Below are positions 6,594 through 14,882 of a stretch of DNA of 24,747 nt, piece by piece. The position numbers were made by a program, and so were the translations under genes. A model generated the notes under the pieces. It was not told the origin of the DNA and made no database searches. It worked only from the letters and a program-made list of their open reading frames with translations. The stretch comes from GCA-002862325 sp036339295 (GTDB lineage: Bacteria > Planctomycetota > Phycisphaerae > Phycisphaerales > SM1A02), in contig JAYZBK010000026.1 in NCBI GenBank assembly GCA_036339295.1, positions 1 to 24,747 on the forward strand, written 5' to 3'. Every line of letters starts with the position of its first letter. Position 1 is the first letter of the stretch.

Positions 6594-8642
6594 TCAGTCG
6601 AGGCGGATGCGGACCTGGTCGAGCGGGAGGCCGCTCGATCCGGTCACGTTGGCCCGTTCGGGATTGTTCTGCCACGCGTAGGCGACCGCCACCGGTCTCG
6701 GGACCACGTCGCTCCGGACGAGGATCGACCGCCCATCCTCCCCGAAGGCCGCTTCGGCCCAGTGCCAGCGACCGCTCGGACCCTGGAGGGCGAACCCGTC
6801 GGGAACCTCGCCGCCTCGCGTCGTCAGCCCGCCGGCGGCGGGCTCGACCACGAGCCGCACCACGCCCGGTTCGGCCGCCATGGTCGATGCCTCGACCACC
6901 CGCGGACTCGGGTTGCGGTCGTTGGGACGACCGTAGTGGTCCGCCAGCGCCCAGTCGGCGAGCCGACGACCGACCTCCCGCTTGTTGCGGGGATGGATGT
7001 CGGCCGCATCGCCGATGTCGGTCGTGACCACGATCCCGACGTGATCGAGGTCGGCGGCGGTCCTCGACTGGGCCGCCCGGAGTCGCGGCCAGTCGTCCTC
7101 GACGGGCTGGTCCGCCTTGAACGGCTTGAACGCCGCGAGCTGGACGATGCCGAACGGCATCTCCGTCCTCTCGAAGTCGGCGGCCCAGTCCGCGACGAGC
7201 ATCGGCATGAACTCCGCGTACCGCGCCGGTTCGCCGGCGTTGGACTCCCCCTGGTACCAGATCGCTCCACGAACCCCGAACGGCACGAAGGGCTGGATCA
7301 TCGCGTTGTTCAACGCCGCGTAGTCGGTGTGCCTCGTCCCGGGCGCCTGCACGGTGCTCGGGGCGGGGCGCGGGCGCGGTCCCTGGTGGGGAGCGCCCCT
7401 CTCCCATCGCCACGTTCCGGCGAGGTCGATCGATGCGGGGTTCGCCGCCCGGCGATCGATCACGCCGATCTTCATGGCGTTCGCCGGCCCCCCGAACCCT
7501 CCCTCGCCGCCCGAATCGATGCAGAGCACCGTGATCGTCCGCGGACCGGGCTTCACGATCGGCCCCCTCACCCGGTACTTCCGCATCCGGGCATGGGCCT
7601 CGACCGTCGAGCCGATGCGGACCCCGTCGAACCAGACGATGTCGCTGTCGTCGATGCGGCCGAGCTCCAGGAGGAGGTTCCGACCCTTCCAGTCCTCGGG
7701 GACGTCGATCGTGCGTCGGTACCAGACCGCGCCGTCGAACCCGCGCAGGGCCGGATCGGTCTGCGACCACGGCTTCGGGAGCTCGACCGTGGCCCAGTCG
7801 CCGTCGTCGAAGCGCGTGCTGATCACCTTCTCCTGCAGGCCCGTGCCCGCGGCCAGCTGCCGATCGATGTACGAAGCCGTCGAACGACGGTGCTCGAGCA
7901 TCGCCCGCTCCTCGGCGTCGAATCGTTCGCCTTCGCTCATCGACTCGAAGGCCTCGATGTCGGCCGCGAGCGACTGCATGTCGGTCCCACTGAGTTCGGC
8001 GGCCCCGAGCGATCCGGGGGAGATCCACGGCTCGATCCGCGTCCCGCCCCAGTTGATGGAGAGCAGGCCGACCGGCACGTCCAGCTCGTCCTGGAGGTGT
8101 CGGGCGAAGGCGTAGCCGACGGCGGTGAACGAACCCACCGTCTCCGGGGAACACACCGTCCAACTCGCGGCGATGTCCTGCATGGGCCGGTTGGCCGTGA
8201 CGTGCGGCGCCTTGATGAGACGGATGGTCGGTCGATCGGCGGTCTGCTTCTCCTTCGCCGGATCGCTCGATGCGTTCACCGGCCATTCCATGTTCGACTG
8301 GCCGCCGCAGATCCAGACCTCGCCGACCAGCACGTCCCGGATCTCGATGGTGTTCCGTCCCTCGACCACGAGCGAGCGCGCCTCGGCCGAGGCGGGCATG
8401 GGGGCGAGATCAACCCGCCATGCCCCGGACGGATCCGCGGCGGTGCCGATCGACTGGTCGCCGAAGCGGACCGAGACGGTCTCTCCCGGATCGGCGGTGC
8501 CCCAGACCGGGACCGGAAGATCTCGTTGGAGCACCATGTGGTCGCTGAAGACCGCAGGAAGCTCGACCTCGGCCAGCGCCGGCGAGGAGACGAGGGAAAG
8601 CGCGAGGGCGCCGAGAGGTCCGCGGGATCTGATAATCGTCAT
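6594..8642 (-). CDS. Sialate O-acetylesterase-like SGNH esterase
   Basis: The product is 682 aa, a usual length for the family. A Sec signal (residues 1-24, ending PALA) leads into the family opening VELPAVFSDHMVLQRDLPVPV. The nucleophile motif is GGQSNMEW with S116. Further family blocks are INWGGTRIEPW, IWYQGESN near residue 460, and DIGDAADIHP near 540-550, which should supply the Asp/His part of the triad. Between the first and later catalytic blocks lies a jelly-roll-like segment (DGAVWYRRTIDVPEDWKGRN, IVWFDGVRIG) resembling the sugar-binding domain of GH2 enzymes. Relatives remove O-acetyl groups from sialic acids or, in environmental bacteria, from plant and algal polysaccharides. It is exported to the periplasm or beyond. 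The start at 8642 has no clear ribosome site. Confidence 0.92.
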   Translation of the reverse strand: MTIIRSRGPLGALALSLVSSPALAEVELPAVFSDHMVLQRDLPVPVWGTADPGETVSVRFGDQSIGTAADPSGAWRVDLAPMPASAEARSLVVEGRNTIEIRDVLVGEVWICGGQSNMEWPVNASSDPAKEKQTADRPTIRLIKAPHVTANRPMQDIAASWTVCSPETVGSFTAVGYAFARHLQDELDVPVGLLSINWGGTRIEPWISPGSLGAAELSGTDMQSLAADIEAFESMSEGERFDAEERAMLEHRRSTASYIDRQLAAGTGLQEKVISTRFDDGDWATVELPKPWSQTDPALRGFDGAVWYRRTIDVPEDWKGRNLLLELGRIDDSDIVWFDGVRIGSTVEAHARMRKYRVRGPIVKPGPRTITVLCIDSGGEGGFGGPANAMKIGVIDRRAANPASIDLAGTWRWERGAPHQGPRPRPAPSTVQAPGTRHTDYAALNNAMIQPFVPFGVRGAIWYQGESNAGEPARYAEFMPMLVADWAADFERTEMPFGIVQLAAFKPFKADQPVEDDWPRLRAAQSRTAADLDHVGIVVTTDIGDAADIHPRNKREVGRRLADWALADHYGRPNDRNPSPRVVEASTMAAEPGVVRLVVEPAAGGLTTRGGEVPDGFALQGPSGRWHWAEAAFGEDGRSILVRSDVVPRPVAVAYAWQNNPERANVTGSSGLPLDQVRIRLD

Positions 8643-8831
8643 GTGGACATGGTCGTCCGTCCACCGTCCGAGGGCAAGCCTCCTCGATCAAATGGACTTT
8701 CGCGGGTTGTCGGGAACCGGGACGGTCGATAGAACTCAAGAGGAGCCGGACCTGCTCCAGGCTCCTCGCAGGGTGCGCCTCGACCGGTTCGTCCCTGCCC
8801 CCTTTCCTCGAGCCGGACCAGGAGCCTGGGC
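8643..8831. promoter_or_regulatory. Divergent intergenic region, 189 bases
   Basis: It separates the acetylesterase (leftward) from the TPR lipoprotein (rightward) and must hold both promoters. I find no good -35/-10 pair; GATAGAACT at about 8728-8736 is the nearest AT-rich word for the rightward gene. The only decisive site is AGGAG at 8820-8824, 7 bases before the TTG start at 8832. No coding frame is convincing here. Confidence 0.4.
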
Positions 8832-10076
8832 TTGCACCCGATCATCCGATGCCTCGCCCCTCTCGTGGTCGCCGCCCTCGTCCCGCTCGGATGCGGCGGC
8901 GAGGAACCGGTCTCCACCGTCGAGCTTCCCCGTCCACTTCCCCCGGCCACGATCGACCAGGTCGCGCGATCCGTGATCACCCAGTATGGGGACCGGGTCG
9001 CCGAGACGCCGGACTCCGCCGCGTTCTGGCTCGAGTACGGGGACGTCTGCCTGATGAATCTCTGGCCGGACGAGGCGATCGTCGCCTACGGCGAGGCCCT
9101 CGGGACCGCGCGACCCCTGCCCCCCGAGACGGCCGCGAAGACGCGTTGGCGACTGGCCCATGCCCACCACGAGGTGGGCGACCACGTCGCGGCCGACCGC
9201 GAGGGCGTCGCCGCGATCGCCGCCATCGCCGAACGGACCCCCTTCCCCGACGGATGGCTCACGGTGGCGGCACGAAGACTCGACCAGGGCGATCTCGACG
9301 GGGCGGACGAGGCGATGGCGAAGTCCACGAACGCCATGCCGATGCGCCGCGCCATCGTCTCCGTCCAGCTCGACGTCCAGCAGGGCCGGATCGAGGACGC
9401 GCGAGCCACGGTCGACGCGATGATCGAAGGCGAGGTCGCCCCGGCGACGGCGAGTCGACTCGCCGTCCTGGTCGGCCAGGTGCAGAACGACCGGGATCTC
9501 GTGGAGGCCCATCAGGACCGCGCGGCGAACGTCCTCATGCTCCCCGACGATCCGATCCTGCGGGCGCTCGGAGGCAAGGCCGTGCACGTGCTGGCCGATC
9601 TCCAGCGTTGCCTCCTCTGGTCCGAATCGCTCCCGCCCCGCCAGGCCCTGCAGCGCATGCGGCCGATCCTCGGCCGACGACCCGGTTCCGCCAGCGTCCG
9701 GATGTTGGTGGCGGACCAGCTCCGGAAGTTGAAGCAGTTCGAGGAGGCCAAGAAGGTCCTCGATGCGGTCTACGAGGACGACCCGCCGGACCACGAGTAC
9801 TGGTCGGTCGACGCCCTCGTGCACCTCGAACTCTCGCGGCAGGACGACCCGGGCCTGCGGGAGCGGGCGCGCGACTCCATCGACCGGGCGATCAGGATCA
9901 ACCCGACGCTCGCCTACGGGTGGCAGATCAAGGCCTTCATCCACGAAGCGGACGAACAGTGGGCCTTCGCCGCGGACGCCTACCGGAAGGCGGCCGAACT
10001 GGCGAGCCGTCCGGAGGACGCGGAATCCTGGAATCAATCGGCCGATGAATGCGCGGTGAAGGCGGAGGCTCCATGA
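8832..10076 (+). CDS. TPR-repeat lipoprotein
   Basis: The product is 414 aa. It starts at TTG 8832, chosen because AGGAG lies 7 bases upstream and because the resulting N-terminus is a lipoprotein-like signal ending VPLGC (C21), with Pro at the less usual -3 position. The rest is alpha-helical with TPR-like pairs, for example AFWLEYGDVCLMNLWPDEAI, KLKQFEEAKKVLDAVYEDDP and AIRINPTLAYGWQIKAFIHE, so it is a probable protein-binding scaffold on the membrane. Its stop overlaps the start of the CRTAC1 gene (ATGA), so the two are translated together and probably act together. No enzyme motif is visible. Confidence 0.85.
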   Translation: MHPIIRCLAPLVVAALVPLGCGGEEPVSTVELPRPLPPATIDQVARSVITQYGDRVAETPDSAAFWLEYGDVCLMNLWPDEAIVAYGEALGTARPLPPETAAKTRWRLAHAHHEVGDHVAADREGVAAIAAIAERTPFPDGWLTVAARRLDQGDLDGADEAMAKSTNAMPMRRAIVSVQLDVQQGRIEDARATVDAMIEGEVAPATASRLAVLVGQVQNDRDLVEAHQDRAANVLMLPDDPILRALGGKAVHVLADLQRCLLWSESLPPRQALQRMRPILGRRPGSASVRMLVADQLRKLKQFEEAKKVLDAVYEDDPPDHEYWSVDALVHLELSRQDDPGLRERARDSIDRAIRINPTLAYGWQIKAFIHEADEQWAFAADAYRKAAELASRPEDAESWNQSADECAVKAEAP

Positions 10077-11788
10077 TCCCGTCGACGCGCTCGTCCGTCG
10101 TTCTCTGCACGGTGGCCGCCCTGGTCGCGGGGGTCGGCTGCACCGACCCGGATCGCGAGCAGGCCGACACGAGCGAAGGTGCGGCATCGAAGGCGTGGTT
10201 CACCGACGCCACCGCCACGAGCGGGATCGACTTTCGACACGACAGTGGCGCTCGTGGGCGGTATCGCATCCCGGAGAGCCTCGGCTCGGGCTGCGCCCTC
10301 TTCGACGCCGACGGCGACGGCGACCTCGACGCCTACCTCGTGAGTGCCCGCGATCTCGACGGCGGTGACGAGATCATCGGCGGCGGGAACCGCTTCTTCC
10401 GGAACCGGGGCGACGGGACGTTCGTCGACGACACCGCCGCGTCGGGAATGGCCGACGACGGCTTCGGGTTCGGCGTCGCGACCGGCGACGTCGACGGCGA
10501 CGGCGATCTCGACGTCTACCTCGCGAACCTCGGGCCGGATCGGCTCTTCATCAACGACGGCCTCGGGCGTTTCGAGGTCGCGGCCGACGAACGATTCGCC
10601 AACGACCCCGGCTTCTCCGTCGCCCCCTGCTTCCTCGATTACGACCGCGACGGGGATCTCGACCTCTTCGTGTCGCGCTACATGGACTGGTCGCTCGAGA
10701 ACGAGGTCGACTGCATCAATCTCCAGGGCGCTCCCGACTACTGCAATCCCGAGGTGTACGGCCGGACGATTCCCGATCGCCTCCTCCGCAACGACGGGAC
10801 GGGACGATTCGAGGACGTCACGGAGGCGGCCGGCCTCGCCGACGCCGCCGGCGCGGGGCTCGCGGCCGCGGCCGCCGATCTCGACGGCGACGGCCTGCTG
10901 GACCTCTACGTCGCGAACGACAAGTCGCCGAACCGGCTCTGGTTGAACCGCGGGGACGGAACCTTCGCCGAGGCGGCCGGCCTGCGGGGATGTGCCACCG
11001 GACTGGATGGATCGCCCCGCGCGAGCATGTCGGTCTCCTTCGCCGATCTCGACCGGGACGGTGACTTCGAGATCCACGTGAGCAACATCCAGGGCGAGGC
11101 GGACGGACTGTTCGAGAACCGAGACGGGCACTTCCTCGATCGGGCGCCGGGCTGGGGCATCGCCGCGGCGAGCCGAGCCCGAACGCGATGGAACGGACGC
11201 TTCCTCGACCTCGACGTGGACGGCGATCTCGACCTCGTCGTCGGATGCGGCCGGGTCCTTCGAGGCGTCGAGGACCATCGCGCCGACCAGCCGTACGCCG
11301 AACCCGACCTGATCTTCGAACGGACGAGTCCGACGCGGTTCACCTCGACCGACGCCCGCTGGCCGGCCGGCCTCCTCGTCGAGGCGACGCACGGCATGGC
11401 ATGGGGCGACGTCGACGGCGACGGTCGCGACGACGTGCTGACGCTCTCCCGCCACGGCGACGCCCGGGTCTTCCTCCGCACCGTTCCCGACGGCACCCCC
11501 CGACCGGTCCGCATCGACGTCCGGGACGAGCAGGATGCCCCGGCGATCGGCACGAGGCTCGTGGTCACTCGCGGTGACGACGTCCAGCACTTCCAGGTCG
11601 ACACCGCCGGCGGCTACGCGTCCGCGGGAAGCCACGTCCATGCGCTCGCCGGACCGATCGACTCGATCGAACTCCGATGGCCCGACGGCTCGACCTCGAC
11701 CTGGGACGGCCCCTTCGAACCCGGGGCCCGCGTCAACGCGAGTCCCAGGGCGATCATCGTGATCGGGCCCGACGACGAGCCCGCCTGA
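10073..11788 (+). CDS. CRTAC1-family lipoprotein: FG-GAP/VCBS repeats with ASPIC/UnbV domain
   Basis: The product is 571 aa. The ATG at 10073 overlaps the previous stop as ATGA and has GGAGG just upstream; the in-frame ATG at 10049 lies inside the preceding gene and is less likely. The signal ends VAGVGC, giving a lipid-anchored C23. The family opening FTDATATSGIDF is followed by seven Asp-rich calcium loops of the DxDxDGxxD kind, from DADGDGDLD at about 78 to DVDGDGRDD near 450, set in a beta-propeller of FG-GAP/VCBS repeats. The family Cys region (DCINLQGAPDYC) is present. The C-terminal ASPIC/UnbV domain is recognised by GTRLVV, the AGGYASAGS block and ELRWPDGS. The function in bacteria is unknown; calcium-dependent binding at the cell surface is likely. 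The TPR partner is cotranslated. Confidence 0.93.
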   Translation: MIPSTRSSVVLCTVAALVAGVGCTDPDREQADTSEGAASKAWFTDATATSGIDFRHDSGARGRYRIPESLGSGCALFDADGDGDLDAYLVSARDLDGGDEIIGGGNRFFRNRGDGTFVDDTAASGMADDGFGFGVATGDVDGDGDLDVYLANLGPDRLFINDGLGRFEVAADERFANDPGFSVAPCFLDYDRDGDLDLFVSRYMDWSLENEVDCINLQGAPDYCNPEVYGRTIPDRLLRNDGTGRFEDVTEAAGLADAAGAGLAAAAADLDGDGLLDLYVANDKSPNRLWLNRGDGTFAEAAGLRGCATGLDGSPRASMSVSFADLDRDGDFEIHVSNIQGEADGLFENRDGHFLDRAPGWGIAAASRARTRWNGRFLDLDVDGDLDLVVGCGRVLRGVEDHRADQPYAEPDLIFERTSPTRFTSTDARWPAGLLVEATHGMAWGDVDGDGRDDVLTLSRHGDARVFLRTVPDGTPRPVRIDVRDEQDAPAIGTRLVVTRGDDVQHFQVDTAGGYASAGSHVHALAGPIDSIELRWPDGSTSTWDGPFEPGARVNASPRAIIVIGPDDEPA

Positions 11789-11811
11789 CCCCGCATCCCG
11801 CGACGGCGGGG
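11789..11811 (+). terminator. Hairpin directly after the CRTAC1 gene
   Basis: CCCCGC at 11789-11794 pairs with GCGGGG at 11806-11811, right after the stop codon and just before the tRNA promoter element. There is no T-run. Its place between an mRNA end and a separately transcribed tRNA favours a terminator. Confidence 0.4.
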
Positions 11812-11814
11812 ACC

Positions 11815-11820
11815 TATCAT
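11815..11820 (+). promoter_or_regulatory. -10 element of the tRNA-Val gene
   Basis: TATCAT ends 9 bases before the mature 5' end of the tRNA, which places the transcription start almost at the tRNA itself. No -35 element at the usual distance is obvious. Confidence 0.45.
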
Positions 11821-11829
11821 CGACGTCCC

Positions 11830-11903
11830 GGGCGCTTAGCTCAGTTGGCTAGAGCATCCCCGTTACATGGGGAAGGTCGCTGGTTCGAGTCCAGTAGCGC
11901 CCA
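11830..11903 (+). tRNA. tRNA-Val (anticodon UAC)
   Basis: The 74 bases fold into a full cloverleaf. The acceptor stem is GGGCGCT with AGCGCCC (7 bp). The D stem is GCTC/GAGC. The anticodon stem TCCCC/GGGGA holds the loop GTTACAT with anticodon TAC at 11864-11866. A 5-base variable loop follows, then the T stem GCTGG/CCAGT with loop TTCGAGT. The discriminator is A at 11903. CCA is not encoded and must be added after transcription. The anticodon UAC reads GUA and, by wobble, GUG for valine. No partial copy of its 3' end or integrase is seen nearby, so it does not look like a used attachment site. Confidence 0.97.
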
Positions 11904-11942
11904 CTTCCGGCGCCCGTCGCGAAGGCACCGGGCGATCGGTCG

Positions 11943-12449
11943 TCAGGCCGCCTCGGTCGACTCCACCGCCTCCACCTTCCGCTTCTCGAGGATCTTCCCC
12001 GCGGCCAGGGCGGCGACGATCACGCCGGCGACGCCGACCACGGGCATCCAGAGCGGGTGGCTGATGTCGACCTGCGTGGTGTAGACGATGCCGAAGACGT
12101 CGACCAGCCCGACGGCGAGGGCGAACGCCACGGCGTTCCGTCGGTCGGTCAGGGCGGCGACGCCACCACCGAGGAACGCGCCCACGATCCACGCGGAGAC
12201 GACGAACAGGAGGGCGCCGACCGGTGCATCCCGCAGGTAGTCCCCGATCGCGACGTTCCGGGCCTCGCGAGCCGCCGCCACCGTCTCGGGGTCGCCGGTG
12301 GTCGACACCTCGTAGTAGGCCATCACCGTGTCGATCACCTCCGGCGGCGGCGGGAAGATCGCATGACCCACCGCCTCGACCAGGGCCACGACGATCACCA
12401 TCACGATGATGCCCGCCATGATGGCGAAGACGGGACGCAGGATCTTCAT
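11943..12449 (-). CDS. Four-helix membrane protein, unknown function
   Basis: The product is 168 aa from the ATG at 12449, which has GGAG 7 bases upstream; an in-frame ATG at 12548 would add 33 polar residues and is less likely. Membrane segments lie at about residues 5-27, 74-98, 104-124 and 130-150. The first helix is followed by a GHAIFPPPPEVID motif and a polar loop, and the third segment begins after DRR. This plan (helix, PPP-rich loop, three more helices with a Gly-rich GAFLGGGVAAL segment) recurs in a widespread uncharacterised family. The C-terminus is charged (KILEKRKVEAVESTEAA) and should face the cytoplasm. It is divergent from serC with 110 bases between them. Confidence 0.8.
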   Translation of the reverse strand: MKILRPVFAIMAGIIVMVIVVALVEAVGHAIFPPPPEVIDTVMAYYEVSTTGDPETVAAAREARNVAIGDYLRDAPVGALLFVVSAWIVGAFLGGGVAALTDRRNAVAFALAVGLVDVFGIVYTTQVDISHPLWMPVVGVAGVIVAALAAGKILEKRKVEAVESTEAA

Positions 12450-12547
12450 GGACGACTCCGGGTTCGGGAATGACGCTCGAGAGGGCGCCGGGCACGTGTT
12501 CGGACCGTTCCCGGCCGTCCATCGACGACCGGTCGTCCGCGTTGCCA

Positions 12548-12559
12548 TACGCTATCCGG
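12548..12559 (+). promoter_or_regulatory. -10 element placed for a leaderless serC transcript
   Basis: TACGCT at 12548-12553 ends 6 bases before the serC ATG at 12560, and no ribosome site is present in between or upstream. A transcript starting about 6-7 bases after the hexamer would begin at or next to the start codon. Confidence 0.45.
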
Positions 12560-13690
12560 ATGAGCCACTCCAACGCCTTCGCCACGCCTCCGGCCGAGCC
12601 CCGCCTCGGCGTCTACAACTTCTCCGCCGGCCCGTCGCACATGCCGATCGAGGTGGTCGACCGGGTCAGGGAGGAACTCATCGACCTCTCGGCGTCCGGC
12701 ATCGGCCTCATGGAGCACTCGCATCGAGGGCCCGAGTACGGGGACGCGAACGAGGAGGCGGAGGCGGTGGTCCGAAGACTGGCAGGCGTGGGCGACGACC
12801 ATGCCGTCATCTTCATGCCCGGCGGCGCCACCGTGAACTTCGCCTTCCTGGCGCTCAACTTCCTGAACGAGGGCGGCACCGGCGTCTACCTCGACACCAG
12901 CGTCTGGGCGGGCAAGGCGATCGAGGAGGCCCGACCGATCGGGGACGTCCACGTCGGATTCGACGGACGAGCGGGTCGGACCTTCACCTGCCCCGACCCG
13001 GCGAAGGGCGGCGCCGACATCGACGTGCCGTCCGACGCCCGGTACGTCTTCTACTGCGCGAACAACACGGGCGAGGGCACCTGGTACGACCAGCCGCCCG
13101 TCACCGATCGTCCCCTGATCGGCGACCTCACCAGCGACATCTTCTCGCGCCCCTGGCCGTTCGACCGACATGCGATGACGATCGCCGCGGGCCAGAAGAA
13201 CCTCGGCGCCGCGGGATGCTCGATCGTCGTCGCGCAACGGGACTTCATCGCGGAGGCCTCACGGAAGCTCGGTCCCATCCTCCGCTTCGAGGATCACGAG
13301 AAGGCCGACTCGATCCTCAACACGCCGCCGACCTTCGCGGTCCGGGTGATCGGACTCATGGCGGAGTGGACCGAGGCCCAGGGCGGCCCCGAGGCGATGG
13401 CCCGGATCAATGCCGAGAAGTCCGCACTGGTCTGGGATGCCATCGACTCGAGCGGTGGCTTCTACTCGACTCGAGCCGAGACCCGCTGCCGCAGCCACCT
13501 CAACGTGACGTTCCACACCGGATCCGAGGAACTCGACGCCCGGTTCATCGAGGAGGCCGCCGGTCACGGCATGGTGAATCTCAAGGGACTCGTCGGCGGC
13601 ATGAGGGCATCGATGTACAACGCCTTCCCGCGTCGAGGAGCCGAGATCCTCGTCGACTTCATGCGGGACTTCGCGAACCGGAACGGCTGA
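12560..13690 (+). CDS. serC: Phosphoserine aminotransferase
   Basis: The product is 376 aa; family members are about 360. It transfers an amino group from glutamate to 3-phosphohydroxypyruvate to make phosphoserine in serine synthesis, with a related step in vitamin B6 synthesis in some bacteria. The family opening YNFSAGPSHMP, the SHRGPEY motif, MPGGATVNF (E. coli has HGGGRGQF), and AAGQKNLGAAG with the PLP lysine K213 are all present. FYCANNTGEG corresponds to E. coli HYCPNETIDG, and the C-terminal GLVGGMRASMYNAFP block binds substrate phosphate in relatives. It should be cytoplasmic. The start at 12560 lacks a ribosome site and appears to be leaderless. No other serine-pathway gene is nearby. 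Confidence 0.96.
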   Translation: MSHSNAFATPPAEPRLGVYNFSAGPSHMPIEVVDRVREELIDLSASGIGLMEHSHRGPEYGDANEEAEAVVRRLAGVGDDHAVIFMPGGATVNFAFLALNFLNEGGTGVYLDTSVWAGKAIEEARPIGDVHVGFDGRAGRTFTCPDPAKGGADIDVPSDARYVFYCANNTGEGTWYDQPPVTDRPLIGDLTSDIFSRPWPFDRHAMTIAAGQKNLGAAGCSIVVAQRDFIAEASRKLGPILRFEDHEKADSILNTPPTFAVRVIGLMAEWTEAQGGPEAMARINAEKSALVWDAIDSSGGFYSTRAETRCRSHLNVTFHTGSEELDARFIEEAAGHGMVNLKGLVGGMRASMYNAFPRRGAEILVDFMRDFANRNG

Positions 13691-13696
13691 GCCCCC

Positions 13697-13717
13697 CGGC
13701 CGCGGCGCGGCAGGCCG
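13697..13717. terminator. Weak hairpin between convergent serC and the FGE gene
   Basis: CGGCC at 13697-13701 pairs with GGCCG at 13713-13717 in the 27-base gap between the two stop codons. The stem is only 5 bp and very GC-rich, without a T-run, so this is a tentative shared terminator. Confidence 0.3.
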
Positions 13718-14833
13718 CTATTCCCCGGTCGCGCCACCGTCGAGGGCGGGACGATCCGCTGCGCGGGCCTTCGCGACCTGCGCCGGCGTCATCACCATCC
13801 GGAAACCGACGTGACTGCCCGCGGAGTCGGGGGTCGTCGCCATGCGGGCGCTCGGTCGGTAGCTCGAGCAGTAGCTCGGATGGCAGAGGAACGAGCCGCC
13901 CCGCTGCACTCGACTGGTCGGGGCGTGCGGGTTCCGAGGATCGGCCGCCGACTCCGGACCGACGGGATTGCGGACGATCCCGTCCTGCCCCACGGTCTCG
14001 AGCCGCCGCCGGTACTCGTCGGGACGATAGAGGTCCGAGCACCACTCCCAGACGTTCCCGGCCATGTCGTGGAGGCCGTGGCCGTTCGGCGGATAGAACC
14101 CGACGGGTGCCGTTCGTGGATGCCCGTCGGTCGCCTCGTTGCGATCGGGAAAGCGACCGTTCCACGTGTTCGCTCGCGTCGAGTCGATCTGCTCGTCCCC
14201 CCAGACGAACGGCTTCCCATCGACGCCACCGCGGGCCGCGTGCTCCCACTCGGCTTCGGTGGGAAGCCGACCGCCCTTCCACGTGCAGTAGGCGACCGCG
14301 TCCTCCCAGGCGACCTGCACGACCGGGTGGTTCTCCCGTCCCGTGATCGTGGACCCCGGTCCCTCCGGGCATCGCCAGGACGCTCCGGGGGTCCAGGTCC
14401 ACCACGCCGAGACGTCGTCCAGGGGAACCGGTCGATCGGGCGGCGTGAAGACCAGCGAGCCGGGCTGGAGCAGTTCATCCGGTGGCTTCGGTGTCCCGGG
14501 AGGAACCTGCTTCCGAAGCACCTCCCAGTCGACCTCCCGCTCCGCGACCGTTCGATATCCCGTCGCCTCGACGAACCGCGCGAACTCCTCGTTGGTCACC
14601 TCGAAGCGGGACATGAAGATCCCGTCGACCTCGACCCGGTGACGAGGGAACTCGTCCGCCCGGGCCTCCGGCCCCACCCCACCCATCGTGAAGGTCGAGC
14701 CGGGGATCCAGACCATGCCGTCGGGCGCCTCCACCGGCGGCGGCGCGGCGGCGCCGAAGGCCGTCAACGAGAACGCGAGGCCGGAGACGACCACCGACAG
14801 GTGGCGAGGATGGCGTGGAGCCGGGGGTGCCAT
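13718..14833 (-). CDS. Formylglycine-generating enzyme family protein, secreted
   Basis: The product is 371 aa. A Sec signal (residues 1 to about 30) is followed by the FGE-sulfatase fold from MVWIPGSTFTMGG onward: SRFEVTNEEFARFVEATGY, HPVVQVAWEDAVAYCTWKGG, RLPTEAEWEHAARGG, MAGNVWEWCSD and RVQRGGSFLCHPSYC. The last block keeps both copper-binding catalytic cysteines, C317 and C322, in the CHPSYC context (human SUMF1 has CHRSYC), followed by TPDSAGSHVGFRM. It is therefore likely a real oxygen-dependent FGE that converts the sulfatase active-site Cys to formylglycine, and not one of the many catalytically dead relatives. No sulfatase is encoded in this window, so its clients are elsewhere. The start has no ribosome site; TAGAGT lies 6 bases upstream, suggesting a leaderless mRNA. 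Confidence 0.93.
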   Translation of the reverse strand: MAPPAPRHPRHLSVVVSGLAFSLTAFGAAAPPPVEAPDGMVWIPGSTFTMGGVGPEARADEFPRHRVEVDGIFMSRFEVTNEEFARFVEATGYRTVAEREVDWEVLRKQVPPGTPKPPDELLQPGSLVFTPPDRPVPLDDVSAWWTWTPGASWRCPEGPGSTITGRENHPVVQVAWEDAVAYCTWKGGRLPTEAEWEHAARGGVDGKPFVWGDEQIDSTRANTWNGRFPDRNEATDGHPRTAPVGFYPPNGHGLHDMAGNVWEWCSDLYRPDEYRRRLETVGQDGIVRNPVGPESAADPRNPHAPTSRVQRGGSFLCHPSYCSSYRPSARMATTPDSAGSHVGFRMVMTPAQVAKARAADRPALDGGATGE

Positions 14834-14845
14834 GTCGACACTCTA
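14834..14845 (-). promoter_or_regulatory. -10 element placed for a leaderless FGE transcript
   Basis: On the minus strand TAGAGT (14845-14840) is followed by exactly 6 bases (GTCGAC) and the ATG at 14833, the same geometry as at serC and at the lipoprotein start 24174. No ribosome site is seen. Confidence 0.45.
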
Positions 14846-14882
14846 CGAGCCCCCGATGCCGCGAGGTCGCGGTTCCCGGCGC

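Noticed and set aside
6153..8732. Long open frame on the plus strand opposite the acetylesterase and PEP-CTERM genes
   Set aside because: It spans two real genes and their spacer, is rich in Arg/Pro, and shows no family motif.
10049..10072. Earlier ATG for the CRTAC1 protein
   Set aside because: It would add eight polar residues before the lipoprotein signal and lacks its own ribosome site; the ATGA overlap at 10073 is better supported.
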